This document shows positions 1 to 8,663 of a stretch of 64,000 bases of DNA, piece by piece. Both the position numbers and the translations under genes were made by a program. The DNA is taken from assembly GCF_003095375.1 (NCBI RefSeq), contig NZ_QEHR01000005.1, forward strand, positions 124,001 to 188,000, given 5' to 3'. The stretch comes from Marixanthomonas spongiae. Its GTDB lineage: Bacteria > Bacteroidota > Bacteroidia > Flavobacteriales > Flavobacteriaceae. The notes beneath the pieces were generated by a model. That model was not told the DNA's origin. It saw only the letters and a program-made list of their open reading frames with translations, and did no database searches. How positions within the stretch are numbered: position 1 is the first letter of the stretch; each line of letters begins with the position of its first letter.

Positions 1-1196
1 TGAATTTTCCCTTCTTTCAACTGTTTTAAAAAACCGCCGCCCTTTTCGATAGACTTGAAAAGTTCAAGGGCTTTTTCGGCCAGATCATCGGTCAGGCTTT
101 CTATATAATACGTTCCATCTGCGGCATTGCTCACCGTATCAAAATAACTTTCTTCTTTCAACACCAATAACTGGTTGCGGCTTATGCGTTCTCCAAATTC
201 GTTGCTTTTGTGGTACAGGGCATCATAAGGTAAGTTGCAAATGATATCGGCCCCGCCCAGAATCGCGCTCATGCACTCGGTTGTGGTACGTAGCATATTT
301 GTGTTATAATCGTACAGTGTTTTATTGCGTTTTGAAGGTGTGGCCATAATGTGGCACGTTTCAGAAAATCCATATTCTGAAGCCAATGCGGCATACCCTT
401 TACGGAGCGCCCTGATCTTTGCGATTTCGAAAAAGTAATTGGAACCTACTGCGAGTTTGAAAGTGATTTGAAGAGATTGCTGTATGGTTGCCCCTTCGAC
501 TTTAGCCTGTCCTGAGTTTATCGAAGGGCTCAGGGAGACATTTTCAAAATGATTTAAATACTCATTAGCATGGGCGAGGGCGTATGCCAATTGCTGCATT
601 ATGGTTGCCCCGGCATTTTGGTAGCCGGTTGTATCAATGCTGATAATGGCTTCGGAAGGGTTTTCGGAAACAAATTTTTCTAAAACCCTGTGATCCTCTT
701 TTAAGTTATGAAACCAGTTTCCGGTTCGTGTTAAATTCCCGATTATATCGATATTGTAATGAACTGTGGCATTTTTTTTTGAAAGATATGACTTCAGGTG
801 AAGTAAAAATTCTTCTGAAAAAAAGGTAAGGTTAAAATAAATAGGCGTTTCTTCAAAAGGAAAATTTTTGAATACTTTTTCAATAGCAAACTTTTTTTCC
901 GCTGATAATATGATGGCCTCGGCGCCTCTTTCCACGGCATCGAGGGCCAGCTTGTTGGCAACGGCCTCGTCATCTATAAAAATATGTTGGGCAATATTCC
1001 AAGTGGTAGGTTGGCCGGAAATAGGCGGGAAGGGATTTTCGAAATCATCAGGATGGTAAAATGGTTTTACGTGAATGCCCTCTGGGCTTTGCCAGACGAG
1101 GCTCTCGTTATAATCGGCACCTTTTAAATCGGCCTGTATTTTTTGTTTCCACTCTTTGGCAGAAACGGGTGCAAATTCCTTAAATAAATCACTCAT
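1..1196 (-). CDS. mutA: methylmalonyl-CoA mutase small subunit, partial (runs off left edge)
   Basis: About 398 N-terminal residues are visible; the reading frame stays open to base 1. Residues such as NAGATIMQQLAYALAHANEY and the block NYFFEIAKIRALR are characteristic of the methylmalonyl-CoA mutase family. The small subunit pairs with the catalytic B12-binding MutB in interconverting succinyl-CoA and (R)-methylmalonyl-CoA, which links propionate and the TCA cycle. The start ATG overlaps the stop of the preceding divIC-type gene by 8 bases, which supports this start and translational coupling. Between the two motifs lies an unusual stretch (SLSPSINSGQAKVEG) encoded by a REP-like palindrome inserted in frame. 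The family call is firm; the C-terminus and mutB are outside the window. Confidence 0.9.
   Translation of the reverse strand, partial: MSDLFKEFAPVSAKEWKQKIQADLKGADYNESLVWQSPEGIHVKPFYHPDDFENPFPPISGQPTTWNIAQHIFIDDEAVANKLALDAVERGAEAIILSAEKKFAIEKVFKNFPFEETPIYFNLTFFSEEFLLHLKSYLSKKNATVHYNIDIIGNLTRTGNWFHNLKEDHRVLEKFVSENPSEAIISIDTTGYQNAGATIMQQLAYALAHANEYLNHFENVSLSPSINSGQAKVEGATIQQSLQITFKLAVGSNYFFEIAKIRALRKGYAALASEYGFSETCHIMATPSKRNKTLYDYNTNMLRTTTECMSAILGGADIICNLPYDALYHKSNEFGERISRNQLLVLKEESYFDTVSNAADGTYYIESLTDDLAEKALELFKSIEKGGGFLKQLKEGKI
491..541. repeat. REP-like palindromic element inside mutA
   Basis: Inverted arms CCTTCGA (493-499) and TCGAAGG (521-527) flank a segment containing GTCCTGAGTTTATCGAAGG, which resembles the small interspersed palindromes seen in intergenic regions of flavobacterial genomes. 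Here it lies inside mutA, has no stop in the mutA frame and adds roughly 16 residues between conserved blocks. The palindrome is seen directly. Its membership of a dispersed repeat family is inference, supported by two related TCGA-core elements near 35500 and 53690. Confidence 0.6.
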
Positions 1197-1524
1197 GGTC
1201 TTCCTTGTTTTTAAGGCTGTCTTCGTGCTCTATAATATAAATGTCTTCGTTTTCTCTTTTAAGATAGTATTTTTCGCGCGCAAACCGTTCTACTTCGTCA
1301 CTATCTTTCATTTTTTCGATAAACGCTTTGTCTTTTTCTATTTCCGACCTATAAAATTCGGCATTTTCTTGCAGTCCTTCAATATCTTGGTCCAATTCTT
1401 CGTGGATAAACCAAGAATTGGTGTCGAAAAAAACCATCCAGACCAAGAACACCAGAATAATAAGCACGTATTTATTGCTCACGATCTTGAACCATTTTTG
1501 CTGTTTTATTTCTGAAAGTTTCAC
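1189..1524 (-). CDS. DivIC/FtsB-type septum formation initiator
   Basis: This 111-residue protein has a short cytoplasmic N-terminus, one hydrophobic segment at about 19-33 (YVLIILVFLVWMVFF) and then an acidic coiled-coil stretch at about 38-80. This is the architecture and length of DivIC/FtsB bitopic division proteins, which act at the septum with FtsL and FtsQ/DivIB. It ends EKYYLKRENEDIYIIE, similar to the conserved FtsB tail. The gene overlaps udk upstream by 4 bases (ATGA) and mutA downstream by 8, so the three are probably co-transcribed. FtsB and DivIC cannot be told apart by sequence here. Confidence 0.85.
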   Translation of the reverse strand: MKLSEIKQQKWFKIVSNKYVLIILVFLVWMVFFDTNSWFIHEELDQDIEGLQENAEFYRSEIEKDKAFIEKMKDSDEVERFAREKYYLKRENEDIYIIEHEDSLKNKEDHE

Positions 1525-2141
1525 GACTCGTTTTTACTCAGTTTTTGATTGATGATGCTGCGTATTACATTAACGGCGACGGTGTTGTATTTATTGGTCG
1601 GTATAATGATATCGGCAAATTCCTTTGTAGGCTCGATAAATTGCAGGTGCATGGGCTTCAACGTGTTTTGGTAGCGGGTCAACACTTCGTCTAGATCCCT
1701 GCCGCGTTCGGCGATGTCACGTTTTAGCCTTCGTATGAGCCGTTCGTCACTGTCGGCGTGGACAAAAATTTTAATATCGAACAGTTGCCTAATTTCGGGA
1801 TGGGTCAATATTAATATCCCTTCCACAATAACTACTTTTCGGGGATGGGTGGTAACGGTTTCGGCAGTGCGGTTGTGTTCTACAAAACTATACACTGGTT
1901 GCTCAAAAGGGTTTCCTTTTTTAAGTTCCTTTAAATGGTGTACCAGCAAATCGAAATCGATGGCCTGCGGATGGTCAAAATTTATCTTAATCCGTTCTTC
2001 ATAAGATAGATGGGAAGTGTCTTTGTAATAGGAATCCTGTGAGATGATGCACACTTCATCTGCGGGCAATTCTTCCACTATTTGTTGTACCACGGTTGTT
2101 TTCCCACTTCCCGTGCCACCGGCAATGCCAATTATAAGCAT
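1521..2141 (-). CDS. udk: uridine kinase
   Basis: This 206-residue P-loop kinase phosphorylates uridine and cytidine in pyrimidine salvage. The Walker A motif GGTGSGKTT lies at residues 8-16, followed by SQDSYYKD (about 34-41) and the NFDHPQAIDFD nucleoside-binding segment, all typical of bacterial Udk. A basic lid region (RRLKRDIAERGRDLDEV) follows in the C-terminal half. Length matches the family (about 205-215 residues). It is the first gene of the udk-divIC-mutA run, with about 150 bases of non-coding DNA separating it from the cytochrome gene. Confidence 0.95.
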   Translation of the reverse strand: MLIIGIAGGTGSGKTTVVQQIVEELPADEVCIISQDSYYKDTSHLSYEERIKINFDHPQAIDFDLLVHHLKELKKGNPFEQPVYSFVEHNRTAETVTTHPRKVVIVEGILILTHPEIRQLFDIKIFVHADSDERLIRRLKRDIAERGRDLDEVLTRYQNTLKPMHLQFIEPTKEFADIIIPTNKYNTVAVNVIRSIINQKLSKNES

Positions 2142-2293
2142 GTTTTTTTCAGTTTTTGCAAAAATAGGGATTTAAAAAATAAAGTGCGAAGTAGGAAATG
2201 GGATTTACGGTTTACAGCTATTAAAAAGAATTAGGAACGTTTTTCCATTTCCAGCTTCGAGTTTTCAATTTCGAGCTCCCATCTTCTAGCAAA

Positions 2294-2770
2294 CTATTTC
2301 TCCACATTTGCGACCTCTTCTTCTGTTACCATTTTTTCCTGTGTATTGCCCCAAGAGTTCATCACGTAATTCAATACATCGGCTACTTCTTTATTGCTCA
2401 AGCCCATAGCGGTCATAATACCGTTGTATTTTTTTCCGTTGACTTCAATCTCTCCGCTTTGGCCGTATTTGACGGCGTGGATGGTTTCTTCCCGTTTTTC
2501 GGTCAACCAATTGGAACCTGCCAAGGGAGGAAAAGCGTTGGGCACGCCTTTTCCGTTGGCTTGATGGCATTGCATGCAGAAATCGGTATAGAGCAAGCTA
2601 CCGCGTTTTTTGCTTTCGGCCAGCTTGTCTTGTTTTTGTTGCAAAATGTATGTAGAATCCTGGTTTGCGGCAACAACTCGATTGGCAATGGTTTTTTCTT
2701 TTTTTGAATTATTACAAGCGGTAGTCGATATAAATCCTAATAGCACAAGAACCGTCTTTAGTATATTCAT
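2294..2770 (-). CDS. class I cytochrome c lipoprotein
   Basis: The 158-residue product starts with a lipoprotein signal (VLLGFISTTAC, lipidated Cys19). A single haem c motif CMQCH sits at residues 65-69 and a likely Met axial ligand in the TAMGLSN segment (about residue 122). About 40 charged, Gln-rich residues form a linker between lipid anchor and haem domain. It lies 32 bases downstream of the PQQ sugar dehydrogenase, same strand, so it is probably the membrane-anchored electron acceptor of that enzyme. The cytochrome call comes from the motif; the partnership is inferred from position. Confidence 0.85.
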   Translation of the reverse strand: MNILKTVLVLLGFISTTACNNSKKEKTIANRVVAANQDSTYILQQKQDKLAESKKRGSLLYTDFCMQCHQANGKGVPNAFPPLAGSNWLTEKREETIHAVKYGQSGEIEVNGKKYNGIMTAMGLSNKEVADVLNYVMNSWGNTQEKMVTEEEVANVEK

Positions 2771-2802
2771 ACGAATGGTGATTGGTGTTAAGTTGAAGTA
2801 AA

Positions 2803-3924
2803 TTATTTTGAAATTACTTTGAAAATACCCTGTCCTTGTACGGCGATGTAGATATAACCATCTGGCCCCATTTTTACATTGCGTACCCTACCGATGTCTT
2901 GAGCGATTTTCTCGCGGCCGGTTACTTCGGTTCCGTTCAGTTTTACCAATTCAACATAATTGAACTTTAACGATCCTACCAGTACGTGCCCTTTCCAATC
3001 GGGATAGCGGTCGCCGGTTACAAAGTCCATTCCGCAGGGAGCAATAGATGGTACCCAATAATATACGGGCTGTTTCATTCCGGGTTTTTCTGTGATGTCG
3101 GTAAACTTAGTGCCACTGTAATTTACACCGTAGGATACGACTGGCCAACCGTAATTGGCGCCTTTTTCCACAATATTTATTTCGTCCCCGCCTTTAGGGC
3201 CATGCTCGTGCATCCAAATTTTTCCGGTGGTCGGGTGTTTGGCCATTCCCTGCGGATTTCGGTTTCCGTAGGTAAAAATCGCTTTTTTGGCGTTAGGTTT
3301 ATCCATAAAAGGATTGTCGTTTGGGATGCTGCCGTCATCATTCAGTCTATATATTTTACCGCCATCCCGGGTTATGTCCTGCGGATTTACATCGCGGTTG
3401 CCCCGTTCCCCAATGGAGAAATAAAGGTATCCGTCATTATCAAACTCAATACGGGAGCCAAAATGCTGTCCCCTTGTTGAATTGGGGGCTGCTTTGTACA
3501 ACTCTTCAATATTAGTTAACGAACCGTTTTCAAGTTTACATCGGATAAGTTTGGTGTTTCCGCCATCGCCTTCTCCTTCGGTTGAAGCGTAGGTGATATA
3601 AATCCAGCCGTTTTCAGCATAATTGGGGTGCAGTTCAATATCCAACAGCCCGCCTTGACCGCGGTTATACACTTCGGGGACATTTTTAATTTCTGTTTTG
3701 TTTCCGTCTTTAAAATGAATAAGCGCACCGGCTTTTTCGGTAATCAACATACTGCCGTCGGGCAGCCATGTCATCCCCCAAGGATTATCGAGGTTGTTGA
3801 CTACCTTTTCGGTGGTGTAGTTTCTGTTGTCTTTGGTTTTTAAGGCAACGTCGTCCTTTTTTTTACGCTGTGCACAAGACGCCATAACCGTAAGACAGAG
3901 CAAAGGGAGAAGCAATTTTTTCAT
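2803..3924 (-). CDS. PQQ-dependent soluble-type sugar (aldose) dehydrogenase, lipoprotein
   Basis: I place the start at 3924 (373 residues) because MKKLLLPLLCLTVMASCAQ is a clear lipoprotein signal with Cys17; a start at 3981 would put 19 non-signal residues in front. Motifs NPWGMTWLPDGSMLITEK, GQGGLLDIELHP, QHFGSRIEFDNDGYLYFSIG and HGPKGGDEIN are those of the GdhB/Asd beta-propeller family, which oxidises aldoses with PQQ in the periplasm. The product is expected to be an outer- or inner-membrane lipoprotein passing electrons to the adjacent cytochrome c. No PQQ biosynthesis genes are in the window. Exact substrate is unknown. Confidence 0.9.
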   Translation of the reverse strand: MKKLLLPLLCLTVMASCAQRKKKDDVALKTKDNRNYTTEKVVNNLDNPWGMTWLPDGSMLITEKAGALIHFKDGNKTEIKNVPEVYNRGQGGLLDIELHPNYAENGWIYITYASTEGEGDGGNTKLIRCKLENGSLTNIEELYKAAPNSTRGQHFGSRIEFDNDGYLYFSIGERGNRDVNPQDITRDGGKIYRLNDDGSIPNDNPFMDKPNAKKAIFTYGNRNPQGMAKHPTTGKIWMHEHGPKGGDEINIVEKGANYGWPVVSYGVNYSGTKFTDITEKPGMKQPVYYWVPSIAPCGMDFVTGDRYPDWKGHVLVGSLKFNYVELVKLNGTEVTGREKIAQDIGRVRNVKMGPDGYIYIAVQGQGIFKVISK

Positions 3925-3966
3925 AACCAGTTTCTTTTGTGAAAAGGTACTAAAATCGCTTGAAAT

Positions 3967-4000
3967 GTAAAAGCCCCTCAAGTTAATTTACCAAAGGGAC
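3967..4000 (-). terminator. possible intrinsic terminator upstream of the sugar dehydrogenase
   Basis: On the minus strand GTCCCTT (4000-3994) can pair, with G-U pairs, with GAGGGGC (3979-3973) and is followed by TTTT. It could end transcripts leaving the giant gene pair before the dehydrogenase gene. The stem is only 7 bp, includes wobble pairs and has a large loop, so support is weak. Confidence 0.3.
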
Positions 4001-4160
4001 TTTGCAGAAGCATTATTTTAAAGTCTAACCATGCTAAAATGATAATGGATCTCTGACTTCAAATATATGTACGGAAAAAAGATGGATTCGGTTTCTTTTC
4101 AAACAACCACTTTTATTGAAATTTTTTTTAACCTTAATCTTTGTAGGGAATATTAACATT

Positions 4161-4382
4161 ATGAACTGTTTTTATCATTCTTTTTTTCTTGGCTTTTTTG
4201 CCTGTTCAGGGACAAAACAAAGTGGACAGTATTTAAAAACATTTAAAAGCAATTACCGAAAACAATACAGAAACAATCGATCTGCTCAATCAGCTTGTTT
4301 ATGAATACTGTATTATAGACTCTAAAAAGGCTATCTAGTATGGAAATAAAGCCCTTTCCCTTTCAGAAAGCATAAAATGTAC
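4161..4382 (+). pseudogene. degraded N-terminal fragment of a TPR signalling protein
   Basis: From the ATG at 4161 a signal-peptide-like reading begins. After a one-base shift in a poly-T run it continues as FLAFLPVQGQNKVDSI, a stop (TAA), then KHLKAITENNTETIDLLNQL, VYEYCIIDSKKAI, another stop (TAG) and YGNKALSLSESIK. This is the pattern of the first TPR repeat of Bacteroidota TPR-histidine kinases or TPR-LuxR proteins (DLLNQLA.EY...D..KA..Y...AL.L.E.I). Two internal stops, a frameshift and a missing downstream part show it is dead. It points toward the 3' end of the giant gene at 4402. Confidence 0.7.
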
Positions 4383-4401
4383 AGTCGAATGGTCTGTGTT
4401 A

Positions 4402-7400
4402 TCAACACTCGCTACAACACACCTCTGGTACAGGCTCCAAATTGGATGTTCTGTATATCCGTTTGTTGCCTAAATCTTCATCTACCGGGCTTTTTGTTTT
4501 AAAACTGGCTTGGGCGGTACTTTGTGCTGTTGTAAAGTTGGAAAAACGGCTTCTGTCGTGTATTCCCACTAAGTTTTCAGCTTCTCGTTTTACTTCTGGG
4601 TTTTGCAATTGCGACACGTGCTGCCAAATAGTGTTGATATGCGGAAGCACTTCTACCACTACTACACTCAAAGCGGAATCTGCGGGGAGGCCCATGATTC
4701 TCAACAACTGGTTTACCTCTCCGTTGGTCCAAACGGTGGTACCGTATTTGGTGGCGTCTTTATTGCTTTTACTGAAACTTTTCAGCTTCAACACTTGTTC
4801 AAATTCAGTATAGGAAACTTTAGTGCTGAATTGTGAAAAAGCAATGTTGTTCAACAGTTCTATTTCATTAGAAGTATAACTGTCAAAAAGCTCTAATTCT
4901 TCTTTTTCGGGGGTTACTTCAATACGCCAGTCAAGTTGTTTGTCGTCCAGCAATATGTTTCGGTAGTCCAAATTGTCTGCCTGCTTTACTTGGGCATAGA
5001 GCAAGGCCCACAATTGGGTGCGCGGCGGATTGGCAGTTACGTTTTTACTTTCATGAACGGCTACAGCATAGGGGGCGGTTACCCAAAGTTTTTTTTCGTC
5101 CCTGTTGGTCGAGCAGAGTAGGGTGGGTGCCGGGTGCTGAATTCCAGTGGCCCGCAATCGTCTTCCATATCGGCCTTGCGCCGTGGTCCACACCGGCTCG
5201 TTGGTATCTGGATTTTGGTAGTGTCCTATCCTGAATTCATAAGTAAAAAACCCGAACAGTTCGTCGGCATTCGCGTGCATTCCCGCAGGGATGGGCAACA
5301 GGTAATGCCTGTCGCTGGTCGTACTTTTCTTCATGGGTTGCATGGCGTTGAGTCCAGCAAGATCATTGCTGCTGTCTTCGGTAATGATGCGTATAAATTC
5401 TGGCGAAATGGGCAGTTGCGGTTCTTTTGGTGCCTTCAGTAAATTAGGCGCGTTATTGCTGAGCAATTGGTCTGGCGCGACATTCAGCACCCTGGCAAAA
5501 TAGGTGTCTTGAGGGTCGGCGATGGGTTCTTCAAACTCAATCCATAAATAGCGTTGCCTTTTAACAGTACTACTGTACGTTTCGTCCCGCTCATAAGGCG
5601 AAAGAGCGTAGCCTGCCGAAGCCACTTTTGGTACTTGGGCCGGTGGGGTGGTTATGGGCAACAGGACTTCTAATTTCTGTGATGCCGTATGGCTGTCGGC
5701 TTTATATTGTGCTTCAATGGTGTAGCTCAAAGCAATGGTGTCGGGGAAATCGGGTTGGGAAACGCTGTCCGGTTTCTCTTTGGTAGGTTCCACTGCATCA
5801 ATGAAAATTATACGGGTAGCATTTCGGTTGGGGGTATCCAAAGCATCAAAAGGGGCTGTACGCATTATTTCAATATCGCCTATAAGGGCCTCGGTGCTTT
5901 CTGCTTCATCGTCACGGGTATATTTTTTAGTACGCTTTATAACGAAACTTCTTGTTTTCAAAGCATCCCACATCCAGTCGCGTTCAAGGGAAAGGCTAAT
6001 GCAACATAACCAATGGTTGGCCAAATCGCCTTTGGAAGCAATGGTCAAAGATGAATGGTCTGGTGACAACGTGTGCCGTATCCTACTGGAACACCCAAAT
6101 ACAATACGCTCGCCTTTGGGTGCGGTCAAGGTAAGTTTGTTATTTTCAATATTCAGCTCAGCTGCCAACCGCTGGATGTTATCGGGCTGTACGTTTGCTT
6201 CTTTACCAAAGAGAAAAGAAGTGAATTTTCCATCAAACGAGGTTTCCAGATCGGGTTGCATAAAGATGCCCTGTAAGGAAGGTACCCCGGCAATTTCTTG
6301 AAACAGATTATTTTCTTCCTCAGGTATTTTATAGGTGGTAACCTGCAAGGTTTCCCCATAACGATTGTCCATTTGTTTGTTGCCGTTATTGATTACCCCG
6401 AAATAAAGTTCAGGGTTCTCTTTTTCTTCACAAACGGCACGCAGGGTTAACCGCACGGTTCTTCCCGTTGGAAGCACAATTTGCGAAAGGTCGTCGATAG
6501 CTGAAGTTAGGTTAAAATCGTTCGTAATATCTACTTCATCTCCCGTATGCAGCACCGAAACATCCACATATTCAATGGGAATGTTCAGGTTGGCATCATA
6601 ATCGTCGTCTGTATTTATGGTTGGAAAACTTCGATACGTGGTATATAGGTGCACATAGTCCTCTTGCCCTGAAACACTATCGAGCTTGTCCAATTTAAGG
6701 GATTGTATTTCTACGATCACTTCCACCCGGTCCACATCTGGGTCGGCAATGCCCAGACCGGTGCGGTGTTCGGCATTCACTGACAGATCATCTTCAATGG
6801 TTGTACTTAAGGTGGATTGATCGATCAGCCGTTGTATTGGGTTTTGGTACTTTCCGGTAAAAACAACGGCCGGATATCCCAATTTTGGACGTTTGAGGTT
6901 TAATTCTGAAATTTCAGAAACAGTGTCAGTATTTGCTATGGTGTCATCGTCGTTACCGGTGGGTTGTAGTTCGGCCACAATGGGCTGGTTGGGCGAAATG
7001 AAGCGTTTTAGCCGGGTAGTGGTTGTGTTTGATGCGGTTTCTTGAATGGGATTGGTTTCAATACTGGGGGCACCACCGCTTATGTCCATCATCCGCGCCC
7101 TGAACTCATAGTTAAGCCCATAACGCAGTAAGGTTTCCAAAGGGCCTGGACTGTACAATTGGTTCAATTGATTGTCTGCCCCGCCTTCAGAAACACCTGT
7201 TCCTGTGGTTATTGGGTTTCCATCATCATCGTAGGTTGGGTCTCCATTTTCATCCAATACGGGTATTTCTTCATCTGCCTCCAAACCTTCGCTGGTATTT
7301 TGATATATTGCTGCTGCATCGGGGTCGGGCAAAACAATATTATGTCCGTTCCAGCCACCGTAATACATAGGCAGCCAATAATTAAGGCCGCTACGGCCAT

Positions 7401-8652
7401 CGATTTGAATGGGATATACCTGAAAGGGCAATTCCCCTTCAAAATCCCCAATTACAATGGGGTTATCGGTATTTCCCGGTTGCCGGAACAAGACAAGCGG
7501 TTGGTTGCTGGACACCAAATTGAGCGATTCCCATTCATTTTCCGGTTCAGCAGTTTGCCGCACGTCCAGGACATACCCAAAAACACCTACGGGAGCGTCC
7601 AACCGATCGGCAGGCCCTACCGAAGTATCAATCATCAATTGCCGCATATAGCGCTCCAGTATTTGTACATCGTCAAAAGCAAACTGAATGCCCACATCCT
7701 TTACGGGGTAGTTTCCATCACTTTCTTCCACAATCATATCGCGGTTTCGGGGTTGAAAGGTGTGAATGATCTTCGTAAAACCATCGTCATAATCGGCTGC
7801 TTCAATAAACAATCTATCGTAGTTGCCAGAATGGGTTTGCAGCACCGGAAACTGCACAGCAGCAAACACTTGCCGTGCTTCTCCTGGAACAAGGGCCGGG
7901 ATACGGGCCGCATAATGCTTGATAAAGGTGGGGTCTGCGTCTTTTTGGTCAAAATAACTACTGTTTTCGGTGGTGTCTATGTATAGATACCCCCCATCGG
8001 GGAAGGTGTTTTCATCAATCGGAACTTGGGTGGTAAATATCATTCCGGCCTCCCGCGCCAATAGTGGTTGCCGCAATAAATAAGCAAATACTTTCCCCCA
8101 ACTTACGGCATCGGTACTTTGTTGAAAATTAGGGTTGAATTTTCCGTCCTTGATGGCACAGTGGTAACTGTCATCGGTAACGGCATTGGGGTTGTCTATG
8201 GATTGCATGCCGGATACTTCAAAAAATGTCTTCGGAATATATTTTTTAACCGAATTTTCCTGTGTGCGCGGGGCTTCTGGCTTGCGGTCTGCAGGCAGGT
8301 TTTCCAGCGTGTTGGTCGCGTTGTCCATCCCCACATCGTCAATATTGAAATGCTGCGCCAAGGCCTCAAAAATATCCCGGGCATTTTCAGGTTGGGATAC
8401 GCTTAACGGAATACCTTGTCCGGCTTGCGGTAAGGGCAACGGGTTAATGGTAAAGCCCGACTGTATTTTGGCGGTAAATTCAAACGCTGCATCGGCAAAA
8501 GCCGTATCTGAATTAGGAATGGGCGGGGTACCTACAATGGCAGGTGCCAACGGATTTTGGTCGCGCGGCAGCACCACAATATTCAAGTGGAGGTTTTCCC
8601 CATCGAAAAATTGGGGAAAAGTGAGTATGGTAAAACGTTGGTTCGGTTCCAT
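4402..8652 (-). CDS. giant protein of unknown function (1416 residues), second of a pair
   Basis: I do not recognise a family. The start at 8652 (MEPNQRFTILTFPQFFDG) is preferred over an ATG at 8691 because it avoids overlap with the upstream giant gene and leaves an 11-base gap. There is no signal peptide or membrane segment. The protein reads as many beta-rich modules: an Asp/Gly-rich loop near residues 463-483 (LDENGDPTYDDDGNPI), and a strongly patterned block near 1158-1196 (YGRRLRATGIQHPAPTLLC, then WVTAPYAVAVHESKNVTA). It ends in a cysteine cluster, EVCCSEC. Codon use looks like a normal expressed gene. Neighbour and orientation suggest co-expression with the 1789-residue protein. Confidence 0.8.
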   Translation of the reverse strand: MEPNQRFTILTFPQFFDGENLHLNIVVLPRDQNPLAPAIVGTPPIPNSDTAFADAAFEFTAKIQSGFTINPLPLPQAGQGIPLSVSQPENARDIFEALAQHFNIDDVGMDNATNTLENLPADRKPEAPRTQENSVKKYIPKTFFEVSGMQSIDNPNAVTDDSYHCAIKDGKFNPNFQQSTDAVSWGKVFAYLLRQPLLAREAGMIFTTQVPIDENTFPDGGYLYIDTTENSSYFDQKDADPTFIKHYAARIPALVPGEARQVFAAVQFPVLQTHSGNYDRLFIEAADYDDGFTKIIHTFQPRNRDMIVEESDGNYPVKDVGIQFAFDDVQILERYMRQLMIDTSVGPADRLDAPVGVFGYVLDVRQTAEPENEWESLNLVSSNQPLVLFRQPGNTDNPIVIGDFEGELPFQVYPIQIDGRSGLNYWLPMYYGGWNGHNIVLPDPDAAAIYQNTSEGLEADEEIPVLDENGDPTYDDDGNPITTGTGVSEGGADNQLNQLYSPGPLETLLRYGLNYEFRARMMDISGGAPSIETNPIQETASNTTTTRLKRFISPNQPIVAELQPTGNDDDTIANTDTVSEISELNLKRPKLGYPAVVFTGKYQNPIQRLIDQSTLSTTIEDDLSVNAEHRTGLGIADPDVDRVEVIVEIQSLKLDKLDSVSGQEDYVHLYTTYRSFPTINTDDDYDANLNIPIEYVDVSVLHTGDEVDITNDFNLTSAIDDLSQIVLPTGRTVRLTLRAVCEEKENPELYFGVINNGNKQMDNRYGETLQVTTYKIPEEENNLFQEIAGVPSLQGIFMQPDLETSFDGKFTSFLFGKEANVQPDNIQRLAAELNIENNKLTLTAPKGERIVFGCSSRIRHTLSPDHSSLTIASKGDLANHWLCCISLSLERDWMWDALKTRSFVIKRTKKYTRDDEAESTEALIGDIEIMRTAPFDALDTPNRNATRIIFIDAVEPTKEKPDSVSQPDFPDTIALSYTIEAQYKADSHTASQKLEVLLPITTPPAQVPKVASAGYALSPYERDETYSSTVKRQRYLWIEFEEPIADPQDTYFARVLNVAPDQLLSNNAPNLLKAPKEPQLPISPEFIRIITEDSSNDLAGLNAMQPMKKSTTSDRHYLLPIPAGMHANADELFGFFTYEFRIGHYQNPDTNEPVWTTAQGRYGRRLRATGIQHPAPTLLCSTNRDEKKLWVTAPYAVAVHESKNVTANPPRTQLWALLYAQVKQADNLDYRNILLDDKQLDWRIEVTPEKEELELFDSYTSNEIELLNNIAFSQFSTKVSYTEFEQVLKLKSFSKSNKDATKYGTTVWTNGEVNQLLRIMGLPADSALSVVVVEVLPHINTIWQHVSQLQNPEVKREAENLVGIHDRSRFSNFTTAQSTAQASFKTKSPVDEDLGNKRIYRTSNLEPVPEVCCSEC

Positions 8653-8663
8653 AATGATATATT

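Noticed and set aside
1-2141. Unusual order udk-divIC-mutA as a functional link
   Set aside because: The overlaps are real, but I have the impression this order is ordinary in flavobacteria; no special meaning is claimed.
3961-4020. Possible riboswitch ahead of the PQQ dehydrogenase gene
   Set aside because: Only one hairpin is visible and no conserved riboswitch core was recognised; kept only as a weak terminator candidate.
5735-6301. A 188-codon plus-strand frame within the same giant gene
   Set aside because: Antisense shadow with Ser/Arg-rich composition and no motif.
7159-7986. A 275-codon open frame on the plus strand within the 1416-residue gene
   Set aside because: It is antisense to a longer, coherent gene, has hydrophobic residues in an irregular pattern and no family resemblance; it is a shadow of the opposite strand.
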